DNA of 64,000 nucleotides from Streptomyces sp. M41(2017) (lineage in GTDB: Bacteria > Actinomycetota > Actinomycetes > Streptomycetales > Streptomycetaceae). The first letter of the stretch is position 1; every line of letters starts with the position of its first letter. Both the position numbers and the translations under genes were made by a program. The stretch covers positions 1,178,001 to 1,242,000 of the forward strand of contig NZ_MWFK01000001.1 in NCBI RefSeq assembly GCF_002078175.1, written 5' to 3'. The notes under the pieces are model-generated. The model worked only from the letters and a program-made list of their open reading frames with translations, was not told the origin of the DNA and ran no database searches. Below, in pieces: positions 1 through 8,472 of the stretch.

Positions 1-680
1 ACCGACACCGGCTTGAACTTCGCCGTGTCCAGCCATGCCCAGGTCGGCAGGTTCACCTTCGTCGTCCCCGCAGGGGCCAGGTCGACCTTGGTCGACGGGA
101 CCCGTATCTCCGCATACGCGAGCTGGGCCAGGATCTCAGGCGTGATCGCCTGCCGGATTCTCGCCGGCGGCGCATCCCCCGTGTCCACCCAGAAGATGTC
201 CTCACTGCAGTCGGTCGCGCCGGGGTCGCCTTCCCGGCCTGCGGTGACATACGAGTCCCACCAGTAGCCCTTACCGGCCTTGTCCTTGTTGAAGTCCTTG
301 TAGGGATGGCCGTCCACATAGGTGTCGCGCTGCTTCGCATCCCACTCGTAGCCCGTCGAATCCACCCCCCAGATGGACTCCTTGTACTTTTCCAATTGGT
401 CGGGCGTGTACTTCGGGGCGTAGTAGCAGGCGGGCGGCGTCCAGTTACTCGAGGCGGAGGTCACCCGGCCTGTTGACCCACCAGAGCCGTTCTTGGAACG
501 GTCGAAAACGACAGCTCCGGCCGTCGCGGACAGCTTGCCGTCGTCCGTAGCGTTTCCGCTCGGCGTGGGTGTGGTCTCATTTCCCTCGCCACCACGGCCA
601 CCGGCGTACGAAGGCTGAGGACTGAGCGCCGCAAGGCAGAGCAACGCCACGAATGTCGCTGAGTAGGTGGCACGCTTCAC
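1..680 (-). CDS. Secreted protein of unknown function (3' end beyond window)
   Basis: The GTG start at 680 overlaps the stop of the upstream lipoprotein gene in a GTGA, so the two are translationally coupled. Residues 1-26 form a classical signal peptide (KR, hydrophobic core, SYA cleavage site), followed by a Gly/Thr/Ser-rich linker and then an aromatic-rich region (residues about 72-140, with YYAPKY, WWDS and WVDTGD). I recognise no catalytic motif. Lipoprotein/secreted-protein pairs like this occur in Streptomyces, and the pair may act together at the cell surface (inference). The last 226 codons visible run off the window at base 1, so the total length and C-terminus are unknown. Confidence 0.8.
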   Translation of the reverse strand, partial: MKRATYSATFVALLCLAALSPQPSYAGGRGGEGNETTPTPSGNATDDGKLSATAGAVVFDRSKNGSGGSTGRVTSASSNWTPPACYYAPKYTPDQLEKYKESIWGVDSTGYEWDAKQRDTYVDGHPYKDFNKDKAGKGYWWDSYVTAGREGDPGATDCSEDIFWVDTGDAPPARIRQAITPEILAQLAYAEIRVPSTKVDLAPAGTTKVNLPTWAWLDTAKFKPVS

Positions 681-1333
681 GGCTGGCACTGGTCAGCTCC
701 CCGCTTCGAGATCACGTTAGTGGTCTGCCACACGCCATCCGCATTCTTGACCAGCTTGGTGTTGTAGAGCACGTAGCTGTCAGCCGAGGTGGGCGTGTTG
801 TCTCGCTTGTTCGTCTTCCGATCCTTGAGGAACGACTTGCTTTCGTCCGAGCAATAGATGACGACCGCGCTGCCATCGTTCCGGAAGGTGACCTTGCGGT
901 CGAAGTACCGCGTGGTGCCCGTCCACGAGTGCTTGTGCTTCAGGTAACCCTGAATGAACGACCTCGCACTGTCCAAAGCACCCTGCGCGCTATAGAAGCC
1001 CAGGGCCTCGGTGTCCACCCGTCCTCGGAAGATCGCGTCATCCACGGAGTTGATGCGTTCGGCATTGTCCGCCAGCACGGCATCCTTCTTGGCATCCCCG
1101 GACTTCTGATCCTCGAACACGTTCCGGGCGTCAGACGGGAAGACAATCTTCGGCCGCCCCGCCGTCTCCGACGCACTCGCACTCGGAGAAGCCGAAGCCG
1201 AGCCCCCCGTGTCCGCCCCGGCGATCTTGTCGTTGCCCTTGGACTCGTCGTCACCGCCGCCGCACGCGGTCAGGAGCAGCGCGGCTGTCGCGCCGGCGGC
1301 GGCTGTGGCAAGCAGGCGGGGGCGGCGGTTCAC
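677..1333 (-). CDS. Lipoprotein of unknown function
   Basis: This 218-residue protein starts at the GTG at 1333, which has AGGAG 7 bases upstream. An in-frame ATG at 1420 exists, but the sequence before 1333 is not signal-like. The signal is NRRPRLL, a hydrophobic stretch, then the lipobox LLTAC with lipidated Cys24, so the protein is anchored on the outer face of the membrane. A Gly/Asp/Ser linker (25-55) leads to an alpha+beta-looking domain (60-218) containing YFDRKVTF and VVIYCSDES; an NTF2-like fold is possible but unproven. Its stop overlaps the start of the downstream secreted-protein gene. Confidence 0.85.
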   Translation of the reverse strand: MNRRPRLLATAAAGATAALLLTACGGGDDESKGNDKIAGADTGGSASASPSASASETAGRPKIVFPSDARNVFEDQKSGDAKKDAVLADNAERINSVDDAIFRGRVDTEALGFYSAQGALDSARSFIQGYLKHKHSWTGTTRYFDRKVTFRNDGSAVVIYCSDESKSFLKDRKTNKRDNTPTSADSYVLYNTKLVKNADGVWQTTNVISKRGADQCQP

Positions 1334-1606
1334 GGCGGGCTCCTGTGCGGCGTGGGGTGCGGAAGGGCAGCAACACGCTATCGGGGGCCGGCGGGACGAC
1401 ACCAGAGCGAACGGTATCAAGCACGCAACAGCAGGTGGGCAAAGACCGGCAAAGGGTGATCAACCTGCCCTGCGGAACCTTCGAATGAGTGACAGGACGG
1501 CGTGCAATGCGTCACCACGTTGGCCACCGCAAAGCCCCGGCGGTGGCCAACTGTGGTGGGAGGGAGGGGAGTCGAGGAGCGGCGGGTTCACCGGCGGCTC
1601 CGGCTC
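1334..1606. other. Intergenic, nothing recognised
   Basis: This 273-bp stretch lies between the lipoprotein gene and the end of the acyltransferase gene, both transcribed leftward. It should hold the lipoprotein promoter and the terminator of the polysaccharide locus. I see no convincing gene or perfect hairpin in it. Confidence 0.4.
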
Positions 1607-3031
1607 TCAGCCTCTTCCCCTGCGTCCCTCCCGCTTCCTGCCGGCCCCGTTCGGCCACAGCCGCGGTGCCCGCTTCGCCGCGATGTCCTCGATCCAGCCG
1701 AAGGCGACGATGGCCAGGCCGATCAGCGGCCAGACCAGGACGAACATCCAGAGCGAGTACGTCTCGTCGAGGGCGGCGCCGGCGCGTTCGCTGTCCATGA
1801 AGGGGAGGGCGTACATCTGGTCGAGGATCGGGACCGTCGCCATGATGAGCATGTTGTGCCAGAGGTAGATCGTGACCGCGCGGTTGTTGGACAGCGTCAC
1901 CAGCTTGTCCCACTTGGCCAGGCGGCCCGGCAGTTCCTTCCAGGAGGGGCTGTACTGGAGCAGGATCACCACGAACCCGAAGGACCACAGCGCGTCGGCC
2001 AGCGGGATGTCGTTCATGTCCCAGCCCTCGGGGCCCAGGTGGCCCGACGCCCACCACAGGGCGAAGCCCATCACCAGGGCCGAGCAGGAGATCGCGACGT
2101 AGCGCGGGATCTCGGCCAGTTTGCCCTCGTGGTGGGCGAAGCCCAGGACCCAGCAGCCGCCGTAGACGGCGAAGTCCGTGACGGCGTTGCCCGTTTCACC
2201 GGGGATGGTGACCAGTCCCGTGCCGACGACCGCCGTCAGCGCGAGCGGCGCCAGCAGGGTCGCCCACGGAACGCGGCGGAACGCCCACAGCAGGACCGGT
2301 GACGCCACGACGAACCACAGGTATGCCCGCAGGTACCACAACGGGCCCGCGCCCTGCTCCGCCCAGGTGGCCTCCAGCAGGCCGGACTCCGAGCCGATGT
2401 GCGCGGGGTAGGGCGGAGCCCCCACGGGGACGATGTAGTTGAGGACGTCGATGACGCCCCACGCGCCGCCGCCGGTGTCCGGGTCGTGCGCGGGGTTCCA
2501 GCCGCCGGCGAACATCAGGGCGAGTGCCACCGCGCTGAAGGCCCACAGCGGAGGCAGCAGGCGCCGGACGCGTCCCCGGATCACGCTCCATGCCGGCCGG
2601 CTGAGCGAGCGCGCCATCAGCGAGCCCGCCAGTGCGAACATCACGCCCATGGAAGGGAAGAGGACCGACAGCCACGCCCACCCGAAGAGGTGGTAGACGA
2701 CCACGCGCACCAGGGCGATGGAGCGCAGCAGGTCCAGATACCGGTCGCGGCCCGGGTGGCGGGGCGCGGACGGGGGTTGTCCCGCCGCCGAGCGATCGGC
2801 GGACGGTCGGCCGGCGGACGGCTGGTCGGCGGAGGGGTGTCCCGTGCGCCGGTGCGCCGCGCCGCGGCCGGGCTCCGGCACCCCTCCCCCGTGGCGTCGG
2901 GGCCCCGGGTCAGGCGGTGAGTCCGTCCCCGGACCGGGGTGCGCGCCCGCCCCTTCCGGCTGCCGGGGGACTCCCACCCTCGGTGATCCCAGCGGTGGTG
3001 TGGACCCCACCGGGTACTCGTGCGTGGTCAT
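1607..3031 (-). CDS. Membrane acyltransferase, family 3 (exopolysaccharide modification)
   Basis: This 474-residue integral membrane protein starts at ATG 3031, overlapping the stop of the synthase gene (ATGA). Residues 1-95 are a Pro/Gly/Ser-rich, low-complexity cytoplasmic tail with repeated PSA(D/G) units. The acyltransferase_3 core begins at RYLDLLRSIA (about 97), with the family histidine in YHLFGW (His114), and continues through about ten membrane segments to NNRAVTIYLWHNML and a final helix near the C-terminus. Family members move acetyl or succinyl groups onto sugars; the position next to a deacetylase/synthase recalls IcaC in PNAG systems. Substrate and direction are inferred from context only. 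Confidence 0.85.
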   Translation of the reverse strand: MTTHEYPVGSTPPLGSPRVGVPRQPEGAGAHPGPGTDSPPDPGPRRHGGGVPEPGRGAAHRRTGHPSADQPSAGRPSADRSAAGQPPSAPRHPGRDRYLDLLRSIALVRVVVYHLFGWAWLSVLFPSMGVMFALAGSLMARSLSRPAWSVIRGRVRRLLPPLWAFSAVALALMFAGGWNPAHDPDTGGGAWGVIDVLNYIVPVGAPPYPAHIGSESGLLEATWAEQGAGPLWYLRAYLWFVVASPVLLWAFRRVPWATLLAPLALTAVVGTGLVTIPGETGNAVTDFAVYGGCWVLGFAHHEGKLAEIPRYVAISCSALVMGFALWWASGHLGPEGWDMNDIPLADALWSFGFVVILLQYSPSWKELPGRLAKWDKLVTLSNNRAVTIYLWHNMLIMATVPILDQMYALPFMDSERAGAALDETYSLWMFVLVWPLIGLAIVAFGWIEDIAAKRAPRLWPNGAGRKREGRRGRG

Positions 3032-5262
3032 CCGACCGGCCTCCGTTCGTTCCCGTCCTGCGGCTCCCGCTGACGCGGGGCCGATCCCGGTGCCCCCACC
3101 ACGCCCGTGCGGCGCAGTTTCTGCCAGCGCAGCCGGCCGCCGGTGAGGGCGGTGATCCAGGACTGCAGCAGGACGACGTACATCAACTGCCGGTACAGGA
3201 CCTGCTGGAGGGGGAGCGAGATCAGGTGGGTCATGCGTTCCTTGTCCAGGCGGAAGGCGTAGGCCGCGCACACCGCCTGGATGGTGAGGACTCCGAGCCA
3301 GGCGACGACCGTCTTCTGCGTCGGGCCGAAGACGACCCCGTAGAGAAGGAAGATGTCGATCAGGGGTGCCAGCAGTGGGGCGAGCACCATGAAGAGGGAG
3401 ACCAGGGGGAGGCCGACGCGGCCGAAGCGGCCCGAGGGTCCCCGTTCGATGAGGGCACGGCGGTGCTTCCAGATGGCCTGCATGGTTCCGTAGCACCAGC
3501 GGTAGCGCTGGGACCACAGTTGCTGGACGGACTCCGGGGCCTCGGTCCAGGCGCGCGCGTTCTCCGCGTAGACCACCCGCCAGCCGTCGCGGTGCAGGGC
3601 CATGGTGATGTCGGTGTCCTCCGCGAGCGTGTCGTCGCTCATGCCGCCGACGCGCTCGAGTGCCGTGCGGCGGAAGGCCCCCACGGCGCCGGGGATGGTC
3701 GGCATGCAGCGGAGCAGGTCGTACATGCGGCGGTCGAGGTTGAAGCCCATCACGTACTCGATGTGCTGCCATGCTCCGATGAGGGAGTCGCGGTTGCCGA
3801 CCTTGGCGTTGCCCGCGACGGCGCCGACGCGCGGGTCGGCGAAGGGCTGGACGAGTTCGCGGACGGTCGCCGGTTCGAAGACGGTGTCGCCGTCCATCAT
3901 CACGATGATGTCGTGACTGGCGTTCGCCAGGCCCCTGTTGAGGGCGGCGGGTTTGCCCGCGTTGAGCTGGCGCACGACGCGTACGTTCGGCAGGGCCAGG
4001 TCCTCGACGATGCGGGCGGTGCCGTCGCTCGACCCGTCGTCGACGACGAGGATCTCGATGGGGTGTTCGCTCTCCATGAGGGAGTGGACGGTGTTCTCGA
4101 TGCACTTGGCCTCGTTGTAGGCGGGCACCAGCACCGACACCGGTTCGGTGATCGGGTTCCGTCCCCAACGGAAGCCCGCCCGGCGGACCTTGCGCGCGTG
4201 CGTGGCGGAGAGCAGCAGCATCAGGCCGAACCGGGTGAACACGAGGACGCCGATGACGGCGATGCCGACGACCAGGACGTCGGTGGTCTTCTCCGAGGCC
4301 TGGACGAGGAAGATCCAGGCGCGGCCCTTCCACAGGTCGAGGCCGGTGACCGGGGTGTGCGCGCTCGGCGCGTCGAGTGCCTCGGTGAGGTTCTCGAAGT
4401 CGTAGCCCCGCTGCCGGAGTTCGGGGATGAAGGTGTCCAGCGCCTGCACGGTCTGGTGGCGGTCGCCGCCGGAGTCGTGCATCAGGACGATGGCGCCCTT
4501 GCCGCCCTTGGGCGTGGCCCGGCGGACGATCTCGGCGACGCCGGGCTTCTGCCAGTCCTCACTGTCGGTGTTGTTGACGACGGTGATGTAGCCGCGGGTG
4601 CCGATGTACTTCGTGACGGGCCAGGACTGGTTGTCCATGGCGTCGGCGAAGGAGGAGTACGGCGGCCGGAACAGTGAGGTGCGGATGCCGGCCGCGCCCT
4701 CCAGGGCGAGCTGGCTCTGCGAGAGCTCCCAGTCGATGCGGCTCTTCGACTGGTACGACAGGTCGGGGTGGTTGAAGGTGTGCAGTCCGACCTCGTGGCC
4801 CTCCCGCACCATGCGTTCGACCAGGTCCGGGTAGCGCGAGGCCATGGTGCCGGTGACGAAGAAGACGGCGTGCGCGTGGTGCGCCTTGAGGACGTCGAGG
4901 ACCTTGGGCGTCCAGGTCGGGTCGGGGCCGTCGTCGAACGTGAGGACGAGGCGGTGGTCGGGGATGCCGAGGCTGGTCGTGCGGCCGCCGCGGGTGTCGA
5001 TGACGGGGCCGCCGTCGAGGATCTTCTCCGGCACCTTGTCGGTGGCGGCCTCGGGCTGGATGCGGTGGTCGGCGAGGATCTCGCTGTGCACGTAGCCGCG
5101 CAGCATCAGCATCGCCATCATCGCGAGCAGGATGAACATCGGCAGCAGGAAGCGCATCGGCAGTCGCCGGCGCCGGGCGTCACGATGACGTTTCGTGGTG
5201 GTGCGTGAGCCACGCCCCGGCGCCTTGGGCGCCGGACCGTGACGGCTGGTACGGGAAGCCAT
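3028..5262 (-). CDS. matB: Bifunctional polysaccharide deacetylase / GT2 polysaccharide synthase (MatB-like)
   Basis: This 744-residue fusion reads: basic N-terminus, membrane helix 36-54, extracytoplasmic NodB/CE4 deacetylase 105-295 (TFDDGPD 108-114, metal-site GLHTFNHPD 159-167, RPPYSS 199-204, LMHDSGG 260-266), second helix about 327-352, cytoplasmic GT2 synthase 373-600 (VPAYNEA, VVDDGSSDGT, MDGDT 456-460, EDTD 548-551, QRYRW 585-589), then three C-terminal helices. The synthase would polymerise and extrude a beta-linked amino sugar that the outer domain partly deacetylates. The architecture matches Streptomyces MatB, reported to make poly-beta-1,6-GlcNAc for hyphal aggregation (recalled). 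The ATG at 5262 has GGAG 11 bases upstream; in-frame sequence further upstream is Arg/Pro-rich and does not look coding. Confidence 0.92.
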   Translation of the reverse strand: MASRTSRHGPAPKAPGRGSRTTTKRHRDARRRRLPMRFLLPMFILLAMMAMLMLRGYVHSEILADHRIQPEAATDKVPEKILDGGPVIDTRGGRTTSLGIPDHRLVLTFDDGPDPTWTPKVLDVLKAHHAHAVFFVTGTMASRYPDLVERMVREGHEVGLHTFNHPDLSYQSKSRIDWELSQSQLALEGAAGIRTSLFRPPYSSFADAMDNQSWPVTKYIGTRGYITVVNNTDSEDWQKPGVAEIVRRATPKGGKGAIVLMHDSGGDRHQTVQALDTFIPELRQRGYDFENLTEALDAPSAHTPVTGLDLWKGRAWIFLVQASEKTTDVLVVGIAVIGVLVFTRFGLMLLLSATHARKVRRAGFRWGRNPITEPVSVLVPAYNEAKCIENTVHSLMESEHPIEILVVDDGSSDGTARIVEDLALPNVRVVRQLNAGKPAALNRGLANASHDIIVMMDGDTVFEPATVRELVQPFADPRVGAVAGNAKVGNRDSLIGAWQHIEYVMGFNLDRRMYDLLRCMPTIPGAVGAFRRTALERVGGMSDDTLAEDTDITMALHRDGWRVVYAENARAWTEAPESVQQLWSQRYRWCYGTMQAIWKHRRALIERGPSGRFGRVGLPLVSLFMVLAPLLAPLIDIFLLYGVVFGPTQKTVVAWLGVLTIQAVCAAYAFRLDKERMTHLISLPLQQVLYRQLMYVVLLQSWITALTGGRLRWQKLRRTGVVGAPGSAPRQREPQDGNERRPVG

Positions 5263-5282
5263 CAGAGAGGGTTCTCCGGGAA

Positions 5283-5303
5283 CGAGTGATGAGTGACGAG
5301 TGA
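5283..5303. repeat. Heptamer tandem repeat in the synthase leader
   Basis: Three contiguous heptamers read CGAGTGA, TGAGTGA, CGAGTGA on the plus strand, ending 20 bases upstream of the synthase ATG at 5262. In the mRNA they read TCACTCG/TCACTCA/TCACTCG. The repeat is purely observed; any role in leader length or protein binding is speculation. Confidence 0.6.
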
Positions 5304-5409
5304 GGTGTACGGGGGGCTCGGGACACCCGCCGCCCGGACGGAACCGGCGCGGCGCGGTGACCGGTCCCGAGGGACCGCGTGCGGTTCGGCGCGACACCGA
5401 CGAGGTCGC

Positions 5410-5433
5410 CCCCGGCCGTGGTGACGGCCGGGG
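5410..5433 (-). terminator. 10-bp perfect hairpin in the mat-like spacer
   Basis: The arms CCCCGGCCGT and ACGGCCGGGG are perfectly complementary around a GGTG loop. There is no T-tract, but many Streptomyces terminators lack one. It lies about 370 bases downstream of the upstream gene and 150 bases before the synthase gene, so it could end the first transcript or attenuate read-through. Confidence 0.45.
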
Positions 5434-5801
5434 TCGCGGGTGTACCGGTCGAGGGGCGTCCGCGTGCGATCCCGTACGACGGATGCCGGAGTTCGGCCAC
5501 GTGCGGCCCCGAAGGGCGAGTGCCGGTGCGCCCGCCCGGAGTTGGGCGGGCGGACGGCCGGCGGTGTGTCGCCTGCGGCTCTGTGGCCCCCGGTGTACGG
5601 CAGCCCGCCGGCCGGGGCCGGTATCGGCCGCCCGCCGGCGACGCGGTGGGCGTCGGCCCCGCGGACCGCGGCCCCGCCCCGCACGGTGTCGGCCGGTCGA
5701 CCGCATGCCGTCGGGTGGCGAGGTGCGTGCGGCCCGTGAGCCGTTCCGCCCGGCGGGTGCCGGTGGAGCGTGTGCGGAACGGCACCGCGGATCCCTGGTG
5801 A

Positions 5802-7175
5802 CTACACGCCGCTCGGCGCGGCGGACGCCGACGAGCTCGTGTCGCTCGGGGCGGGTGCCGAGGGGGTGAAGCCCGCCGGCTGGGCGCCGGTTCCGCCGCC
5901 CGCGTCCCCACCGCCGGTGGCCGGCGGCTCCGAGGCCGGGGGTGTCGTGGGCGGGGTCGTCGACGGGGTCGGTGACGCGGGCGGGTCGACGACCGGGTTC
6001 GACGGTTTGGGGTCCGGGCCCTTGGAGGTGACGCCGGGCTTCGGCTTCTTCGTCGTCGAGGCGCTCGGCTTCGGCTCGCCCGACGCCTCGGGCGCCTTGG
6101 ACTTGCCGGAGGCCTTGGCCTTCGGGGTCTTCCCGGGTGCGGGCGTCGAGCCGTCCGCTGCCGTCTCCACCGTGCCGGGCGCGGCGGCCTCCCCCGGGGC
6201 CGTCGGGTCCACGGCCTTGGAGGGCAGCGGCGAGGTGTCGACCTTGCCCGCGGGCTGGTCCTTCTTCTGGCCCGGCACCGGCAGCCAGGGCGCGTTCGAG
6301 TTCCCGGACAGGAGGGTGGCGACGATGACGACGGCGTAGACCGCGCAGGCCGCGGCGACGAAGATGCCGAGCCGGCGGTAGCGGCGGCTGCGGCGGCCGG
6401 ACTCGTCGACGAAGACCGGGCCGTCCGACTCCTGGCCCGCCGCGCCGCCCTCGGTCTGCTTGACCAGCCGGTCGTCCAGCCGCCGTCCCGTGCCGTCGAG
6501 TTGGACGGTGACCTCGTGCGGGTCGTGGTTGTGCCCGGGGACGTCGGGCTGTTCCCAGGACGGCGGCACCGGACGCGCGCCGGCCGCGATGGATTCCGGG
6601 TCCGGTCCGGGTGTCCCGACGGGTCCGGTGAGCACCTCGGTCGGCGGTTCCGATCCGGCGGTGTCGGCGGCCGGCGGGTCGGCGAAGAAGGGCCGGCTCC
6701 TGGCCCGTCGGCCGCGGGAGGACGTCCCGCCCTCCCCGGAACCGCCGAAGCGGAGGCGTGACCGGCCCGCACGACCGGACCGGGAACGCCCGGCCGACGG
6801 TCTCACCTCGGTGTCGGCGCCTCCGGACACGGCTTCGCCGCCGGACGCACGGTCGGTCAGGAGACCGGTGTCCCCCGCGGCACCGGAGAGCGGGCCGCCG
6901 TCGGAAGCGCGACCGTGGAGCGGCGCCGTGTCGGGTTCCGGGGTTCGTTCGGAACGTCCGCCGAAGCCGCCGACGGCGCTGTCGGCGCGTTCCCCACGCT
7001 CAGGACTGATGCCAACTCCCCTGCTCGGCCACGATGCCGTTCTGCCGCCGGCCTCCGGCCAGACGACCGGATCCGCGACTCCTGGGCCCGGGGACGGTTC
7101 GGCTGTCCGCCCGTCCCGCTGATCGACGGATCGTCGATTCGGTTGAGCGTCATTTCGCCAGTTCTCCACGCGCAC
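5802..7175 (-). CDS. matA: Single-span membrane protein with Pro/Ser/Thr-rich outer tail (MatA-like)
   Basis: This 457-residue protein starts at the GTG at 7175 behind GGGGGGAAG; a GTG two codons later is an alternative. Residues 1-265 are low-complexity (Gly/Arg/Ser/Pro) and cytoplasmic by the positive-inside rule. RRSRRYRR precedes one membrane helix (269-290), and residues 291-457 form an extracellular Pro/Ala/Lys/Ser/Thr-rich tail typical of wall-spanning stalks. There is no catalytic motif. The gene lies directly upstream of the bifunctional synthase gene on the same strand, where matA is expected relative to matB; the symbol rests on position and recalled gene order, not on a recognised domain. 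It may help anchor or guide the polymer. Confidence 0.6.
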   Translation of the reverse strand: MRVENWRNDAQPNRRSVDQRDGRTAEPSPGPGVADPVVWPEAGGRTASWPSRGVGISPERGERADSAVGGFGGRSERTPEPDTAPLHGRASDGGPLSGAAGDTGLLTDRASGGEAVSGGADTEVRPSAGRSRSGRAGRSRLRFGGSGEGGTSSRGRRARSRPFFADPPAADTAGSEPPTEVLTGPVGTPGPDPESIAAGARPVPPSWEQPDVPGHNHDPHEVTVQLDGTGRRLDDRLVKQTEGGAAGQESDGPVFVDESGRRSRRYRRLGIFVAAACAVYAVVIVATLLSGNSNAPWLPVPGQKKDQPAGKVDTSPLPSKAVDPTAPGEAAAPGTVETAADGSTPAPGKTPKAKASGKSKAPEASGEPKPSASTTKKPKPGVTSKGPDPKPSNPVVDPPASPTPSTTPPTTPPASEPPATGGGDAGGGTGAQPAGFTPSAPAPSDTSSSASAAPSGV

Positions 7176-7336
7176 GTGCTTCCCCCCACGGGACTGTTCA
7201 CGGGGTGCGCGACGACTCCGGGCCTACATCTCTTCGTCGTCCGGACCGGGCCCCCACCCGGTCAAAGCGCCCCCAAATATCACACTGCGCCCGGAGGAAG
7301 GAATGTAGCGCCGTGAGGGACTCGTGGGGTTACGTC

Positions 7337-8392
7337 TCATGCATGGGTCATCAGGACGAGTGATTCCCTGGCGGGAACCCACCCTTCCAGGTGACTCATG
7401 AGCCATCCTTCCTCGCCCGCAAGTTCGGTGGCAGCACGCCTGAGAGCGTCGATCCCGGGATGCGCGAGTCCCTTGCGCCACACCAGGGACACCGGTGACA
7501 GCGGGACGGGGTCGACCAGCGGTCTGAGCACCGTTCCGGCCAGGGCGGGGAAGTCCACCACGGCGAGGACGGGGGTACGGGTCTTCGCCATCACCCGCTG
7601 GAACTCCTCGGGCCCGACGGCCACCGGCGCGGGTGACGCGAGGTCGATCCCCCGTCCCTCGAACAGGTGACGTGCCAGATCGGTCCACTCCAGCGTCCGG
7701 GGATTGCCGGCCCCCGCGTACACGGTCTCGCCGGCGAGGGCGGCCAGCGGCACCTCGTCCAGTTCCGCGAGCCGATGGCCCTCCGGCAGGACGACCGCCA
7801 TGGGTTCGTAGCGTACGAAGTGCTGCTCCAGCCGGGCCCGCACGGCCGGGTCGAGTCCGGCGAACCGGCCGAACGAGGCGTCGAGGCGTCCGGCGAGCAG
7901 TTCCGTCGCGGCGCCGGTGAGCCCGCTCTCGTAGCGGGCCATCAGTTCGCAGGCGGGGGCGAGTTCGCGGGCCCTTTCGAGGATGCGGCCGGTGACCAGG
8001 CCGGGTGTGTTGACGTCGACGAGGAGCGGACGGTCGGCGCCGCCCGGGTGCACGAAGGCCGCGAGCAGGGCGTCGTGCGCTTCGAGGACGCGGCGCGCGT
8101 ACGGCAGCAGCCGCTCGGCGTCGGCCGTGGGCGTCACCTGCCGGGTCGTGCGGACGAACAGCTCGGCCCCCAGCTCCCGCTCCAGTCGGCGGATGTCCCG
8201 GCTCAGCGCCTGCTGGGCGACGTACATCCGGGCGGCGGCCCGGGTGAAGTGCAGTTCCTCGGCGACGGCCACGAAGGCGCGCAGCAGACGAGGGTCCAGG
8301 TGCCCGGGAAGAGGCCCCGGGAGGGATCCGGGGAAAGCTCCGGAGAGTGGTCCGCGGGGAGGTCCGGGGACGGGGCTTCGGCCAGGCATCAC
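7337..8392 (-). CDS. LysR-family transcriptional regulator
   Basis: This 351-residue protein has a winged helix-turn-helix at 34-92 (DPRLLRAFVAVAEELHFTRA, then QALSRDIRRLE) followed by a LysR effector-binding domain (about 120-330). The first 31 residues are an unusual Pro/Gly repeat (PGPPRGPLSG, PGSLPGPLPG) ahead of the normal LysR start; GTG 8392 and ATG 8389 are the available upstream starts, neither with a strong ribosome site. The gene diverges from the MFS gene across about 80 bases, the usual arrangement for a LysR regulator controlling its neighbour. The effector is unknown. Confidence 0.9.
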   Translation of the reverse strand: MMPGRSPVPGPPRGPLSGAFPGSLPGPLPGHLDPRLLRAFVAVAEELHFTRAAARMYVAQQALSRDIRRLERELGAELFVRTTRQVTPTADAERLLPYARRVLEAHDALLAAFVHPGGADRPLLVDVNTPGLVTGRILERARELAPACELMARYESGLTGAATELLAGRLDASFGRFAGLDPAVRARLEQHFVRYEPMAVVLPEGHRLAELDEVPLAALAGETVYAGAGNPRTLEWTDLARHLFEGRGIDLASPAPVAVGPEEFQRVMAKTRTPVLAVVDFPALAGTVLRPLVDPVPLSPVSLVWRKGLAHPGIDALRRAATELAGEEGWLMSHLEGWVPARESLVLMTHA

Positions 8393-8472
8393 GTGAACCT
8401 ACAACCCAGGTGCGTCAATCGCCACGGAACAGGTGTTGGACCGCCCGCGGAGTGCCGGGCGAGGGTTGCCGC

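Larger units (their letters stand above)
5263..5801. other. Long GC-rich spacer inside the mat-like locus
   Basis: These 539 bases separate the two mat-like genes. Frames on either strand are Arg/Pro/Gly-rich and give no family-like sequence, so I call no gene. The stretch holds a 10-bp perfect hairpin (5410-5433) and a threefold heptamer repeat just before the synthase start. A separate promoter or a leader control element for the synthase gene is plausible. Confidence 0.5.

Noticed and set aside
2632..4677. Plus-strand open frame opposite the mat-like synthase
   Set aside because: The minus-strand frame has all NodB and GT2 motifs; the plus frame has none.
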